From Silicimonas sp963779765 (GTDB lineage: Bacteria; Pseudomonadota; Alphaproteobacteria; Rhodobacterales; Rhodobacteraceae), in NCBI GenBank assembly GCA_963779765.1, contig CAVZZP010000003.1, positions 69,246 through 133,245 on the forward strand: DNA of 64,000 nt, read 5' to 3'. The position numbers and the translations under genes were made by a program. Within the stretch, counting starts at the first letter, position 1, and each line of letters begins with the position of its first letter. The notes under the pieces are model-generated. The model saw nothing but the letters and a program-made list of their open reading frames with translations, did no database searches and had not been told where the DNA came from. This document shows, in pieces, positions 7,409 through 19,801 of the stretch.

Positions 7409-9379
7409 GTGGCGGTCGGAAAGACAAGAAAAGATAGCAGCTTAGCGATACTGGAAGCTCTGGCGCAGAAGCGGTTGGTGATCGAGGCGGTGAGCCCCGA
7501 GATCGACGGGGGCCGATTTCCCGCCAAGGGAGTGGTCGGTTGGCCGGAGACTGTAAGCGCTGACATTTTCGGTGAAGGTCATGAGGTGATCGCCGCCGCC
7601 ATCGTCAGGAACGATGGCAGCGAGATACCGATGCTCAAGGGTGTCAACGACCGGTGGAGCGCCGAAGTCACCTTCGACGACGTCGGACCGGCGACTTTGA
7701 CCTTGGTCGCGTGGCGCGACCTCTGGGGCACATGGGCGCGCGACACACGCAAGAAGCTCGAGGCTGGGCAGGACGTGTCCGTCGAGTTGCAGGAAGCACG
7801 GCTGCTCGTGGCAGGCCTGAAGCCTCGGCGCGGAGAAGGATCGTCTTTGACCGACCTGCGCGCCGCCGCCAAGGCAGGCGACATGGAAACGCTGCTTTCG
7901 GCTGAGACACTCGCGACGATGGCTCGCCACGGACCGCGGGCCAATGTCACCCGATACGAGGATCTGCCTTTCTGGATCGACCGCGAGCGGGCGGCCTTCT
8001 CGGCATGGTACGAGTTGTTCCCGCGGTCCACCGGGCCGGAGGGACAGCACGGCACCTTCCGCGACGTGATCGACAGGCTCGACTACGTGCGAGACCTGGG
8101 CTTCGACGTTCTGTACTTCCCGCCCATTCATCCCATCGGTACGACGAACCGCAAGGGCAAGAACAATTCCCTCAAGTCCGAACCAGACGACGTGGGCTCG
8201 CCCTATGCCATCGGCTCGCCCGAAGGCGGCATGGACGCCGTGCATCCCGAATTGGGCACGCTGGAGGATTTCGACGCGCTCGTCGCCGCGGCTGCCGACA
8301 AGGGGCTCGAGATCGCTCTCGACATCGCGCTGAACGCCTCGCCCGACCATCCGTGGATCGAAGAGCATCCCGACTGGTTCGAACGCCGTCCGGACGGGAC
8401 GATCAAATACGCCGAAAACCCTCCGAAGAAGTACGAGGACATCGTCAACTTCCGCTATTACCTCGACGACGGCCGTCCCAATGCGCCGTTCTGGGAGGCG
8501 ATCCGCGATCTGTTCCTGTTCTGGGCGGGGCATGGCGTGCTGTGCTTCCGCGTCGATAACCCGCACACCAAACCGTTCCCATTCTGGGAATGGATCATCG
8601 CCGAGGTCCGGGTCACATATCCCGAGGCGATCTTCCTCTCGGAGGCGTTCACACGGCCCAAGGTGATGAAGCGGCTGGCGAAGCTGGGCTTCAACCAGAG
8701 CTATACCTATTACACCTGGCGCGACACGGCGGAGGAGCTGTCGGAATACCTCACCGAGTTGACCACCGAGGAATGCCGCCACTACATGCGGCCGAACTTC
8801 TTCACCAATACGCCCGACATCAACCCCATTGCCTTGCAGTATTCCGGTCGTGCGGGCTTTCGCACCCGGCTTCTGATGGCGGCGTCGCTGGCGGGGAACT
8901 ACGGGATGTATTCCGGCTTCGAGCTGTGCGAAAGCGCGCCGCTGCCTGGCAAGGAAGAGTATCTCGACTCCGAGAAGTACCAGTTGCGGCACCGCGACTG
9001 GGATGCCGAGGGCAACATCAAGGACGACATCCGTCTGATCAACCGGATCCGGCGCGAGAATCCCGCGATGAAGGATTTCCTGAACCTGAAGTTCTTCCCC
9101 AGCGGCGACGAGCGCGTCCTCTATTACGGCCGCTTCGACGAGGTGAACCGCAACTATCTTCTGTTCCACGTTCTCATCGACCCCCATACCGGCGCCGAGT
9201 TCGACTTCGAGGTGCCGCTCTGGGAGTTCGATCTGCCCGATGCCGCTTCGATCAGGGTCGAGGATGCCATCCACGGCAACCAGTTCATGTGGCACGGAAA
9301 GGACCATTGGCTTGCCCTTGATCCCGTGAACCGGCCCTATGCCATATGGAAGCTGTTCCCGCCGGGAGGGGTCGCATGA
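7409..9379 (+). CDS. glgE: Alpha-1,4-glucan:maltose-1-phosphate maltosyltransferase
   Basis: A 656-residue GH13_3 enzyme that extends alpha-1,4-glucans using maltose 1-phosphate. An N-terminal beta-sandwich domain (about 1-200) precedes the (beta/alpha)8 barrel. The catalytic nucleophile is Asp383 in FRVDNPHTKPF and the acid/base is Glu412 in LSEAFTRP; both contexts are typical of GlgE rather than ordinary amylases. The GTG at 7409 has AAGGGG about 12 bases upstream. The stop overlaps the next ATG by 4 bp (ATGA), so the three glucan genes form an operon. Upstream sits an EcfG-type promoter. Together with the downstream fusion and glgB this makes the whole GlgE pathway from trehalose to branched glucan. 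Confidence 0.95.
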   Translation: MAVGKTRKDSSLAILEALAQKRLVIEAVSPEIDGGRFPAKGVVGWPETVSADIFGEGHEVIAAAIVRNDGSEIPMLKGVNDRWSAEVTFDDVGPATLTLVAWRDLWGTWARDTRKKLEAGQDVSVELQEARLLVAGLKPRRGEGSSLTDLRAAAKAGDMETLLSAETLATMARHGPRANVTRYEDLPFWIDRERAAFSAWYELFPRSTGPEGQHGTFRDVIDRLDYVRDLGFDVLYFPPIHPIGTTNRKGKNNSLKSEPDDVGSPYAIGSPEGGMDAVHPELGTLEDFDALVAAAADKGLEIALDIALNASPDHPWIEEHPDWFERRPDGTIKYAENPPKKYEDIVNFRYYLDDGRPNAPFWEAIRDLFLFWAGHGVLCFRVDNPHTKPFPFWEWIIAEVRVTYPEAIFLSEAFTRPKVMKRLAKLGFNQSYTYYTWRDTAEELSEYLTELTTEECRHYMRPNFFTNTPDINPIALQYSGRAGFRTRLLMAASLAGNYGMYSGFELCESAPLPGKEEYLDSEKYQLRHRDWDAEGNIKDDIRLINRIRRENPAMKDFLNLKFFPSGDERVLYYGRFDEVNRNYLLFHVLIDPHTGAEFDFEVPLWEFDLPDAASIRVEDAIHGNQFMWHGKDHWLALDPVNRPYAIWKLFPPGGVA

Positions 9380-12300
9380 ACATCGCCGACAGAAAGTTGC
9401 TTGCAAGCGACCCAGAAACCACCGCGGCCGACTGGTACAAGGACGCCGTGATCTATCAGGCCCACGTGAAGGCTTACCAGGACAGCAACAACGACGGGAT
9501 CGGCGACTTCGCCGGCCTCATGCGTCGGCTCGACCATGTGCAGGAGTTGGGCGCGACGGCGATCTGGCTCTTGCCCTTCTACCCCTCCCCCTTGCGCGAT
9601 GACGGCTACGACATCGCCGAGTTCAAATCGGTCAATCCGCAGTACGGTTCGATGGAGGACTTCCAGGGCTTCGTCGACGAGGCGCACCGGCGCGGGCTGA
9701 AGGTCATCACCGAGCTTGTCATCAACCACACCTCGGATCAGCACGAGTGGTTCCAGCGGGCGCGGCGCGCCCCGAAGGGATCGCCCGAGCGCGACTTCTA
9801 CGTCTGGTCCGACGACCCGTCGAAGTGGATGGACGAGACGCGGGTGATCTTCAACGACACCCACGATTCCAACTGGTCCTGGGACCCGATCGCCGAGCAG
9901 TTCTACTGGCACCGCTTCTTCGACCATCAGCCGGACCTGAACTTCGACAATCCGAAGGTGCTGGAGGAGGTGCTCGACGTGATGCACTTCTGGCTGGACA
10001 AGGGCGTCGACGGGCTGCGGCTTGACGCGATCCCCTACCTGGTGGAGCGCGACGGCACCAACAATGAAAACCTTCCCGAGACGCACGATGTCCTGAAGGC
10101 GATCCGCGCCGACCTCGACAAGCACTACGAGGGGCGGATGCTTCTGGCCGAGGCGAACCAGTGGCCCGAGGATACCCGCCCCTATTTCGGCGAGGGTGAC
10201 GAGTGCCACATGGGCTTCCACTTCCCCCTGATGCCGCGGATGTACATGGCTGTGGCGCAGGAAGACCGCTACCCCATCACCGACATCATCCGGCAGACGC
10301 CGTCGATCCCCGAGGATTGTCAGTGGGCGATCTTCCTGCGCAACCACGACGAGTTGACGCTGGAGATGGTGACGGACCGCGAGCGGGACTACCTGTGGAA
10401 TTTCTATGCCGAGGACCGGCGCGCGCGGATCAACATGGGCATCCGCCGCCGTCTCGCGCCGCTTTTGCAGAACGACCGGCGGAAGATCGAGTTGCTGAAT
10501 TCGCTGCTCTATTCCATGCCCGGAACGCCGATCGTCTATTACGGCGACGAGATCGGGATGGGCGACAACTACTACCTCGGCGACCGCGATGGCGTCCGCA
10601 CGCCGATGCAGTGGTCGGCGGACCGGAACGCCGGGTTCTCGCGCGCCAATCCCCAGCAACTCTACCTGCCGATCATCCAGGACCCGGTCCACGGCTATGA
10701 GGCGATCAACGTCGAGGCGCAGCAAAGCTCGCCCACGTCGCTCTTGAACTGGGTGAAGCGGATGATCGCGGTACGCCAGCGCCACCCGGTCTTCGGACGG
10801 GGCGAGATCGAACTGCTGTACCCCCGCAACCGCAAGGTGCTTGCCTATCTTCGCCGTCACGAGGGCGAGGTGGTGTTGTGCGTCGCCAACCTGTCGCGCC
10901 AGGCGCAGGCGGCCGAGATCGACCTGTCCCAGTTCAACGGTCGGGTGCCCGTAGAGTTGACCGGCCAATCGCCCTTCCCGCCCGTGGGCGAGTTGCCCTA
11001 TCTGCTGACGCTGCCGGCCTATGGCTTTTACTGGTTCCTCCTTGCCGAAGAGGAAGCGGCGCCGGAGTGGCATACGCCCTATACCCAGACGCTGCCCGAT
11101 TTCCTGACGCTGACGACACGAAATGGAACGATCTCGTCTGCGCTGGCCGACGCTTCTGCCCCGCAGTTCGAACGGCAGACGTTGCGCGACTACCTGCCGC
11201 TGCAGCGCTGGTTCGCCGCGAAGGAGGAGCGGATCGACGGCGTGAAGATGCGCCAGCTTGCCGAGATGGGGAATGGAAGCCACATGCTTGCCGTCGTCGA
11301 CGTCTCATCGACCAGCGGCGAGGCGCAGTACTTCCTGCCGCTTTCGGCCGTCTGGGGCGAGGACGCCCTGACGATCGGACCAAGGCTGCCCGCGACACTT
11401 GCAAAGCTGCGCCGCGCGAACCGCGTCGGTGCCTTGCTCGACGGCGCGGTCGACGAGGAGATGGCGCGGGCGCTTCTGGCGGCGATGGTCGAAGGCGTGG
11501 ACCTGCCCGCTGCCGAAGGAAGCGTGGCGTTCCGCGGCAGCGATGCGCTGGCCGAAACGGCCGCCGATCCAGGCGAGCCACGGCTTCTGTCGGCCGAGCA
11601 ATCCAACGCCTCTATCGCGTTCTCGGACAAGGTGATCCTCAAGCTCTACCGCCGCCTGCGGCAGGGGGTGCAGCCCGACATCGAGGTCGCGCGCTTCCTG
11701 ACCGATGAAACTGACTTCGAGGCAAGCCCGGCGCTGCTCGGCACCATCGACTGGGTCGGGTCGGACGGCACTGCGACAACGCTCGCAGCCGCGTCCGAGT
11801 TCGTCCGCAACCAGGGCGATGCCTGGCGCTATGTGACCGAGGCCCTCGAGCGCGACATGGAGCGCGAGGAGATGACCGAGAAGCTGTCCGGAGGCGAGGA
11901 TGACCACGTCATGGGCGGCCCGCTGGACCTTGGTGCCGTCCTTGGTCGGCGCACGGGTGAACTGCACCTCGCACTTGCCAGCGGAAAGCCCGGCACGCCG
12001 TTTTCGGAAGAGCCGCTGACCAACGACGATCTCGCCGTTCTCGTCGACGATGTGACACGCGAAGTCAGCGACGTCTTCGACAGGCTTGCGGCACAGCGGG
12101 ACTCGCTTCGCGATACCGGTCAAGAGCTTGCGGACAAGGTGCTGGCCGCGCGAGGCGACTTCGAGGCGCGCCTGGCGTCCCTGCGCGGGAGTACCCCGTC
12201 GGGCGGAAAGTGCAGGATCCACGGCGACTATCATCTTGGTCAGGTTCTCGTGGTCGAGACCGACGTGATGATCATCGACTTCGAGGGCGAACCGACACGT

Positions 12301-12674
12301 AGTCTTGGAGAGCGGCAGGCGAAATCGTCGCCCTTGCGAGACGTGGCGGGGATGCTTCGCAGCTTCGACTATGCGCTTTGGTCCACGGTGCGCCGCCGGA
12401 TCGAGATCGGCGCCGACCCCGAGCGCACACTTGCCGGGGTCGAAGGATGGCGCGACGCGACGCAGGGCGCTTTTCTCGAAGCCTACCGCGAGACCCTCGG
12501 CGGGGCGTCGCTGCACCCGTCCGACCGCGATTTCGAGAATGCGCTTCTCGACCTCTTCCTCATTCAGAAAGCGGCATACGAAGTGGCCTACGAGATGTCG
12601 ATGCGACCGGACTGGATCGATATTCCCCTGCGTGGCCTGCTGTCGCTTCTCGGCGAAAACGGAGATGATACCTG

Positions 12675-12675
<1 letters not shown>
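9376..12675 (+). CDS. treS: Trehalose synthase-maltokinase fusion (TreS-Mak)
   Basis: A 1,099-residue bifunctional protein. Residues 1-545 are a GH13 trehalose synthase that interconverts trehalose and maltose; the catalytic set is Asp217 (GLRLDAIPYL), Glu259 (LLAEANQW) and Asp325 (FLRNHDEL). Residues about 570-1,099 form a maltokinase (Pep2/Mak) domain with the kinase-like RIHGDYHLGQV motif near residue 950 and IIDFEGEP after it. It would turn trehalose into maltose and then maltose 1-phosphate, the donor for GlgE. The ATG at 9376 was preferred over one ten codons upstream because GGGAGGGG precedes it and it overlaps the glgE stop. It is translationally coupled to glgB by a TGATG junction. 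Confidence 0.95.
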
Positions 12676-14867
<2,192 letters not shown>

Positions 14868-15009
14868 AGAACGGCCTTTCCGCTAGACGCCATGTCAGAC
14901 CTTCTGCGGTTCGCGTCGCTCAAGGTGCTGGAGCCATGCCGCCGAACGGCCCTCCCAGCCTTCAGGAGCTGGGATCATTCGGATTGGCGAAAAAAATGTC
15001 GATGTGAGA

Positions 15010-15034
15010 GGAACCAATAACAAACTTGCGCGTT
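15010..15034 (+). promoter_or_regulatory. EcfG-type promoter upstream of HWE kinase
   Basis: GGAAC at 15010-15014 and CGTT at 15031-15034 are separated by 16 bp, a perfect match to the EcfG consensus. It lies about 90 bp before the kinase start at 15122. EcfG control of sensor kinases of this class is known in other alphaproteobacteria. Confidence 0.7.
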
Positions 15035-15121
15035 TGGACGGTCGTGAGGAACCTGGGGGCGTCGCCTCTACAAGAGAGTTCCAGTCGCTCAAGCGGCACG
15101 AAAAAACGGGGGGTGTGTCGC

Positions 15122-16618
15122 ATGGTCGGGAGCCAGGTGGCGGAAAAATCAAACGTCGATGAGCTTCAATCCCTTTATATTCTGACCGACAGACTTTACC
15201 GCACAACGTCGCTCGACGAGGTCTTCGAGGCGGGGCTCGACGCCATCACCTCGACGCTTGGATGCACGCGGGCCTCGATCCTGCTTTTCGATGACGACGA
15301 GGTGATGCGCTTCAAGGCCACCCGTGGCCTGTCTGCCGACTATCGGCGTCAACTCGAAGGTCACACGCCCTGGTCCTGCGGCGAACTTTTCCCGACCCCC
15401 ATCTTCGTCACCGATATCGACGAGACCGAGGAACCGGACTGGATCAAGAAGATCATCCGGCGCGAGGACATCCGCAGTCTCGGCTTCTTTCCCCTTACGG
15501 TGAGGGGGCGGGTCGTAGGCAAGTTCATGACCTACTACGCCAACCGTCGTGTCCTGTCCGGCCACGAGATGGACCTTGCCGTCACCATCGCGCGCCAGGT
15601 CGGGTTCAGCGTCGAGAGGCTGAGGGCCGAGGAGCAGCGGCAGGCGACCGAGGCGGCGCTTCGGGACTCGGCGATCCGTTTCCGCCTGATGTCGGAAGAC
15701 GCCCCTGTGATGATCTGGATGAGCGACCGCGACGGGTCGTGCCTTCACCTCAACCGGATGCTCAGGACGGCCTGGGGCGTCAGCGAGGAGGATGTGACGA
15801 CCTTCGACTGGCATTCGACGATGCATCCCGACGACGCCGAGCACATCACAGCCGAGGTCGTCGGCGCGACGGTCCGGCAGCAGCCGTTCTCGGTCACGGG
15901 CCGGTATCGCACCGTCGAGGGCGACTATCGAACCCTGACCACCACCGCCCGCCCCTATTCTTCGGCGACCGGCGAGTTCCTGGGGATGATCGGCGTCAAC
16001 GTGGACATCACCGAGCAGGAAGAAGCGGCCGCGCAGCGGGAGATGATCTTCAACGAGCTCAACCATCGAGTGAAGAACACCCTTGCCCTCGTGCAGGCCA
16101 TCGCGCACCAGACCCTGAAGGGAGCGGAGGGAAACCGTCTGGCAGGCGATTTCCACAAGCGCCTGGCAAGCCTTGCCGCCGCCCATAGCCTTCTGACCAA
16201 GGCAAACTGGGAAAGCGCGCCGCTGAAGGAACTTCTGACCGACGCCCTCGCCGTGTCCGACGCCGCCGGCGCCCGGATCGAGTTGAACGGTCCCCACGTC
16301 AGGCTGAGCCCGAAGCAGTCGCTTGCCGTCGCAATGGCGATCCACGAGTTGAACACGAACGCGATGAAGTACGGGGCCCTGTCGTGCGACAGCGGAACCG
16401 TCCTGGTCGAGTGGCGTCTCTTGCACGGGTCCGAGCTTGAATTGACATGGACCGAACGCGGCGGGCCAGCTGTCGAGGCGCCATCCGGCCGGGGGTTCGG
16501 TACCTTCATGATCGAAAGGGTCCTGGCGAACGACCTCGACGGCGAGGTCATCCTCGACTTCCGGAAGGAAGGCCTGCGCTGCACCGTGCGCGCGCCCCTG
16601 CAACGGGGCCCGCAGTGA
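15122..16618 (+). CDS. HWE-family sensor histidine kinase (GAF-PAS-HWE)
   Basis: A 498-residue soluble kinase without membrane helices. Residues about 20-165 resemble a GAF domain (TLGCTRASILLFDDD), residues 180-300 a PAS domain with a PAC tail (FLGMIGVNVDITEQ), and residues 305-495 the HWE kinase core. The phosphoacceptor is His315 in ELNHRVKNTLALVQA; the N-box HELNTNAMKYGAL and the W-x-E signature LTWTERGGP are intact. Such kinases often feed the general stress response or sense light or redox, but no chromophore Cys of the LOV type (NCRFLQ) is present. The next gene, a lone receiver, overlaps by 4 bp and is the likely partner. The start at 15122 was chosen over upstream ATGs because the GAF region begins soon after. 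Confidence 0.93.
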   Translation: MVGSQVAEKSNVDELQSLYILTDRLYRTTSLDEVFEAGLDAITSTLGCTRASILLFDDDEVMRFKATRGLSADYRRQLEGHTPWSCGELFPTPIFVTDIDETEEPDWIKKIIRREDIRSLGFFPLTVRGRVVGKFMTYYANRRVLSGHEMDLAVTIARQVGFSVERLRAEEQRQATEAALRDSAIRFRLMSEDAPVMIWMSDRDGSCLHLNRMLRTAWGVSEEDVTTFDWHSTMHPDDAEHITAEVVGATVRQQPFSVTGRYRTVEGDYRTLTTTARPYSSATGEFLGMIGVNVDITEQEEAAAQREMIFNELNHRVKNTLALVQAIAHQTLKGAEGNRLAGDFHKRLASLAAAHSLLTKANWESAPLKELLTDALAVSDAAGARIELNGPHVRLSPKQSLAVAMAIHELNTNAMKYGALSCDSGTVLVEWRLLHGSELELTWTERGGPAVEAPSGRGFGTFMIERVLANDLDGEVILDFRKEGLRCTVRAPLQRGPQ

Positions 16619-16983
16619 ACGGATCTCCCGCCCGGGGGCGACGCGTTCTAGTGGTCGAAGACGAATTCCTCGTCGCCGCAATGCTTCAGCAGTTCCTGGA
16701 GGATTACGGCGTGTCCGTCGTCGGACCAGCCTACAACATCGAAGACGCGCTTGCGCTCGCGACGGAGGCGACCTTCGACGCGGCCATCCTCGACGTCAAC
16801 GTCCGGGGTGTCCGGATCGACCCGGTGGCGGCATCGCTGTCGGAGAGGCACATCAGGTTCGCTCTGGCGACGGGATATGGCAAGGAAGTCGTCGATGCCT
16901 GGGCCGACGCGCCCCTCCTCGCCAAGCCCTATTGCCAGGCGGACGTGGAGCGTGTGCTCGAGCGGTTGTTTCCGACCGAATGA
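16615..16983 (+). CDS. Single-domain response regulator
   Basis: A 122-residue CheY-like receiver with no output domain. The acidic pocket VVEDE near residue 15, the phosphoacceptor Asp60 (AILDVNVRG) and Lys104 (LLAKPY) are present. The start GTG overlaps the kinase stop (GTGA), so it is translationally coupled to the HWE kinase. Lone receivers beside HWE kinases commonly act as phosphate sinks or as intermediates that modulate the PhyR-NepR-EcfG switch. A contact with PhyR is inference here; no phyR, nepR or ecfG gene is visible in the window. Confidence 0.92.
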   Translation: MNGSPARGRRVLVVEDEFLVAAMLQQFLEDYGVSVVGPAYNIEDALALATEATFDAAILDVNVRGVRIDPVAASLSERHIRFALATGYGKEVVDAWADAPLLAKPYCQADVERVLERLFPTE

Positions 16984-17110
16984 CCGGGACGCCCGTCCAT
17001 GAGGGTCCTGCGATTTCAACATTCTTTTCCGTATTGCGCGACGGATGTTCGCTGTTAGGTTGAAGAAAAGTTCTTTCCGTCTGCCGTAAATCTTCAACCT
17101 TTCGGGACCG

Positions 17111-18487
17111 ATGGAACAGACCGCCGATCGCAGGGACGTTCAAGAACCCGCAGACAGATACGAGCTTGCCTGCCGGGCCGCGGGAATCGGGGTCTGGGAG
17201 CTGCATGTCCGCGAAGGAAGGCTTGCCTACTCGGACATAGCGCGGTCGATCTTCGGCTTCTCGATGAACGAACCCATCACGCGAGACATCGTTCACGGCA
17301 CGATCCACCCAGACGATCTTGAAGTGGTTCTTGCTGCGGCACGTCGCGCGATGGACCCGAGTGTCCGATCCGACGAGCATTACATCTACCGCATCAGACG
17401 TTTCGATACGGGTGAGCCGCGATGGCTTCGCGCGCACGGCATCGCACAGTTCGATGGTGACGGCCCGGATGCGAACGCCTTGCTCTACGCCGGCTCCCTC
17501 CAGGACATTACCGACAGGGAACGAACGCGGCAGGCTCTCGCGGAAAGCGAGGAGAGGCTGCGGCTTGCCATCGACGCCGCCGGGATGGCTGTCTGGGATC
17601 TGGATCTCGAGACCAATACGGTTGCCCGCTCGGCCGAATTGAACCGCATGCTTGGGTTCCCCGAAGAGGCCCATCCGACCATCGACGAACTTCGCTCGAG
17701 GTATGCGCCGGGCGAACGCGAACGTATTGAAGAAGAGGGCGCCGCGGCACAAGCGCGAGGGGAGACGAGCCTCCAGACAAGGGTGCGCTATCTCGTGCCC
17801 GGCAGGGGCGAAGTCACCTATGTCCTGCGCGCGGCGCTCGCTGAGACGCCCAGTCCGAACGCAGCTGCGACGCGCGTGGTCGGAATTCTGTTCGATGCCA
17901 CGGACCAGGCTCGGGCGGAACACCTGCTCAACACCATGAACCAGGAGCTGCGGCACCGCCTGAAGAACATGGTGCAGCTTGCAGGCGCCTTCGCGCGGCA
18001 AACATGGCACGGAGATGAGAAGCTCGACACCTATCTCGGCCGCATCCGCGCGCTGACCCTGTCCACCGAATTGATGTTCGGCGAGCGGGAGACGAACCTT
18101 CGGCTTGGGACGGTGATCGAGCGATCGCTCACGGCATTTAGACCCGAGGATCGGGATCCCTTCACCATTCTGGGACCCGACATCAACCTTCCGGAATCCC
18201 TTTTCACCGGGATCGCTCTCGTCTTGCATGAACTGGCCACGAACGCCCTCAAGCACGGAGCCCTGTCGACGGAAGCGGGACGCGTCGATCTGAACTGGAC
18301 CGTGGAGGACGACCTTCTTCGCATCGTGTGGCGCGAGACGGGCGGACCTTTGGTTGAAGCTCCCCAGACGGAAGGTTTCGGCCTGAAGCTCCTTACGGGA
18401 GGGGCGTTGCCACCGCCGCATTCCGTCGACATCGCGTTCCTCCCCGAAGGTCTCGTAGCGACGATCCGCGCCTCGCTGCAAGGCTAA
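17111..18487 (+). CDS. HWE-family sensor histidine kinase (PAS-PAS-HWE)
   Basis: A 458-residue soluble kinase with two PAS domains (about 15-140 and 150-270; the first ends in LYAGSLQDITDRE) and an HWE core. The phosphoacceptor is His282 in ELRHRLKNMVQL, with N-box HELATNALKHGAL and the signature IVWRETGGP. It follows the receiver gene after 127 bp that contain no EcfG-type site, so it may have its own promoter. It has no receiver attached and may share the upstream single-domain regulator. The ligand is unknown. It converges with the SUMF1-like gene. Confidence 0.92.
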   Translation: MEQTADRRDVQEPADRYELACRAAGIGVWELHVREGRLAYSDIARSIFGFSMNEPITRDIVHGTIHPDDLEVVLAAARRAMDPSVRSDEHYIYRIRRFDTGEPRWLRAHGIAQFDGDGPDANALLYAGSLQDITDRERTRQALAESEERLRLAIDAAGMAVWDLDLETNTVARSAELNRMLGFPEEAHPTIDELRSRYAPGERERIEEEGAAAQARGETSLQTRVRYLVPGRGEVTYVLRAALAETPSPNAAATRVVGILFDATDQARAEHLLNTMNQELRHRLKNMVQLAGAFARQTWHGDEKLDTYLGRIRALTLSTELMFGERETNLRLGTVIERSLTAFRPEDRDPFTILGPDINLPESLFTGIALVLHELATNALKHGALSTEAGRVDLNWTVEDDLLRIVWRETGGPLVEAPQTEGFGLKLLTGGALPPPHSVDIAFLPEGLVATIRASLQG

Positions 18488-18509
18488 TCGGGCAGCGTTC
18501 GGAGAGACC

Positions 18510-19562
18510 CTATTCCTCCCTTTCCAATTCCCGGACCACGCGGAAGCCTCGGCGGGACGATCTTGCGTCCTGTTCGCTCCACCCTCGATACCCAGGGCGA
18601 GCCCTATTCATCGACAGGATGTAGCTTCCCCCTTTGACCACACGCCGACAGTCAATGCCTGTATCCACCTCGAGGTAGCCGCTAGACGTGCGCCAACCCG
18701 GATGACGGCCGGTCCAGCAGGACTGTGTTATCTCTCCCAAGTTGCCAGCCATATGCCGCAACCCCCAGGCGTTGGCGGCATCCAGAGCATCGACTGCAAC
18801 AGAATGACCGCGCGCCACAAAGGTCCCGCGAGGCAGCCACAGCAAATTGTCGTCGGCGGACGCAGAAAAATTCGCCTGGTCGGTCGTGATAAACTCGCCT
18901 TGAGGGAAAGGTGTCTGTGTGCCTGCGCGGGCCGCATATTCCCATTCGGCTTCTGTCGGCAAACGGTATGCTTTCGTCCCTGCCTTGGTGTTCAGCCATT
19001 GAAGGTAAAGCTGAATATCGTTGTAAGACACTCCGTGAACGGGATGGGCGTTCGTCGCTTCCAACTCGAACGGCCTTCGGTCGCAAACCCAGAGTCCATC
19101 TTTTTGCTCGCATTTCGAGAAAAGCATGAGACGGTCCGGTTCATATCCCCCGCATCCACCATCGGCGACACAGGCTGACCACTCTCCGAAGGTCACCTCG
19201 TTCCTCGACATGGCTATGGGCAGGTCGATCTCGACCCGATGCACGGGACCCTCGGACGTCGCGACGTAGGGGTCGTCCGGTGTCACGGGACGGATGTTCC
19301 CGAACTCCAGGTGCAGGCTCTGCCGGGATTCCCCAGGCGGACCGCCCATGAGAAAAACGCCCAGGGGAAGAACGATCATTTCCGGACAGGCATCGCACTC
19401 CTGGAACTGCGCCAGCGGCTCAAGCTGGCTGGGATCAATGCGGGCCCCTTCGGCGTAGGTCGGCCCAGGCATGCCGAGAAGCGTCACGAGCATCAGCACG
19501 AGAACCGCGTCGCGGCTCTTTCGAACGAAGGCTCGAAACGTCGAAACAGTGCCTTTTCCCAC
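18510..19562 (-). CDS. SUMF1 / formylglycine-generating-enzyme-like exported protein
   Basis: From the GTG at 19562 the product is about 350 residues with a signal peptide (RKSRD, then a hydrophobic run, likely cut after TYA). The rest shows the SUMF1 fold: MIVLPLGVFLMGG near the start, NEVTFGEW, HPVHGVSYNDIQLYLQWLN, YRLPTEAEWEYAAR and RRGFRVVRE at the end. In true formylglycine-generating enzymes the C-terminal motif carries active-site cysteines; here that stretch (SEQDARSSRRGFRVV) has none, so it is more likely a binding or structural homologue. Start choice is uncertain: an internal ATG at 19493 gives a shorter signal. The frame runs upstream into the tRNA gene, which cannot be coding. 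Confidence 0.8.
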   Translation of the reverse strand: MGKGTVSTFRAFVRKSRDAVLVLMLVTLLGMPGPTYAEGARIDPSQLEPLAQFQECDACPEMIVLPLGVFLMGGPPGESRQSLHLEFGNIRPVTPDDPYVATSEGPVHRVEIDLPIAMSRNEVTFGEWSACVADGGCGGYEPDRLMLFSKCEQKDGLWVCDRRPFELEATNAHPVHGVSYNDIQLYLQWLNTKAGTKAYRLPTEAEWEYAARAGTQTPFPQGEFITTDQANFSASADDNLLWLPRGTFVARGHSVAVDALDAANAWGLRHMAGNLGEITQSCWTGRHPGWRTSSGYLEVDTGIDCRRVVKGGSYILSMNRARPGYRGWSEQDARSSRRGFRVVRELEREE

Positions 19563-19685
19563 GCGCGCTTCCTCAGACAATCGAGATTGAAAAACCCTCG
19601 CTAAGGTTGCGGGTCGCGAATGACGCTCTAACCATTGCACTCCTCGCAAAAGCCGCCTGAAATTCGTATAACCTGTTGAAGACAT

Positions 19686-19761
<76 letters not shown>

Positions 19762-19801
19762 GCCGTCGCAGGGTTTATCCTCTGACCGCGGGTGGAGCAA
19801 G

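Noticed and set aside
7200..7445. 81-codon frame upstream of glgE
   Set aside because: No ribosome site, no family, and it runs into the glgE start; the region fits a promoter better.
7442..11283. Two 650-residue minus-strand frames opposite glgE and treS
   Set aside because: No ribosome site, no family motif and low-complexity composition; shadows of the sense genes.
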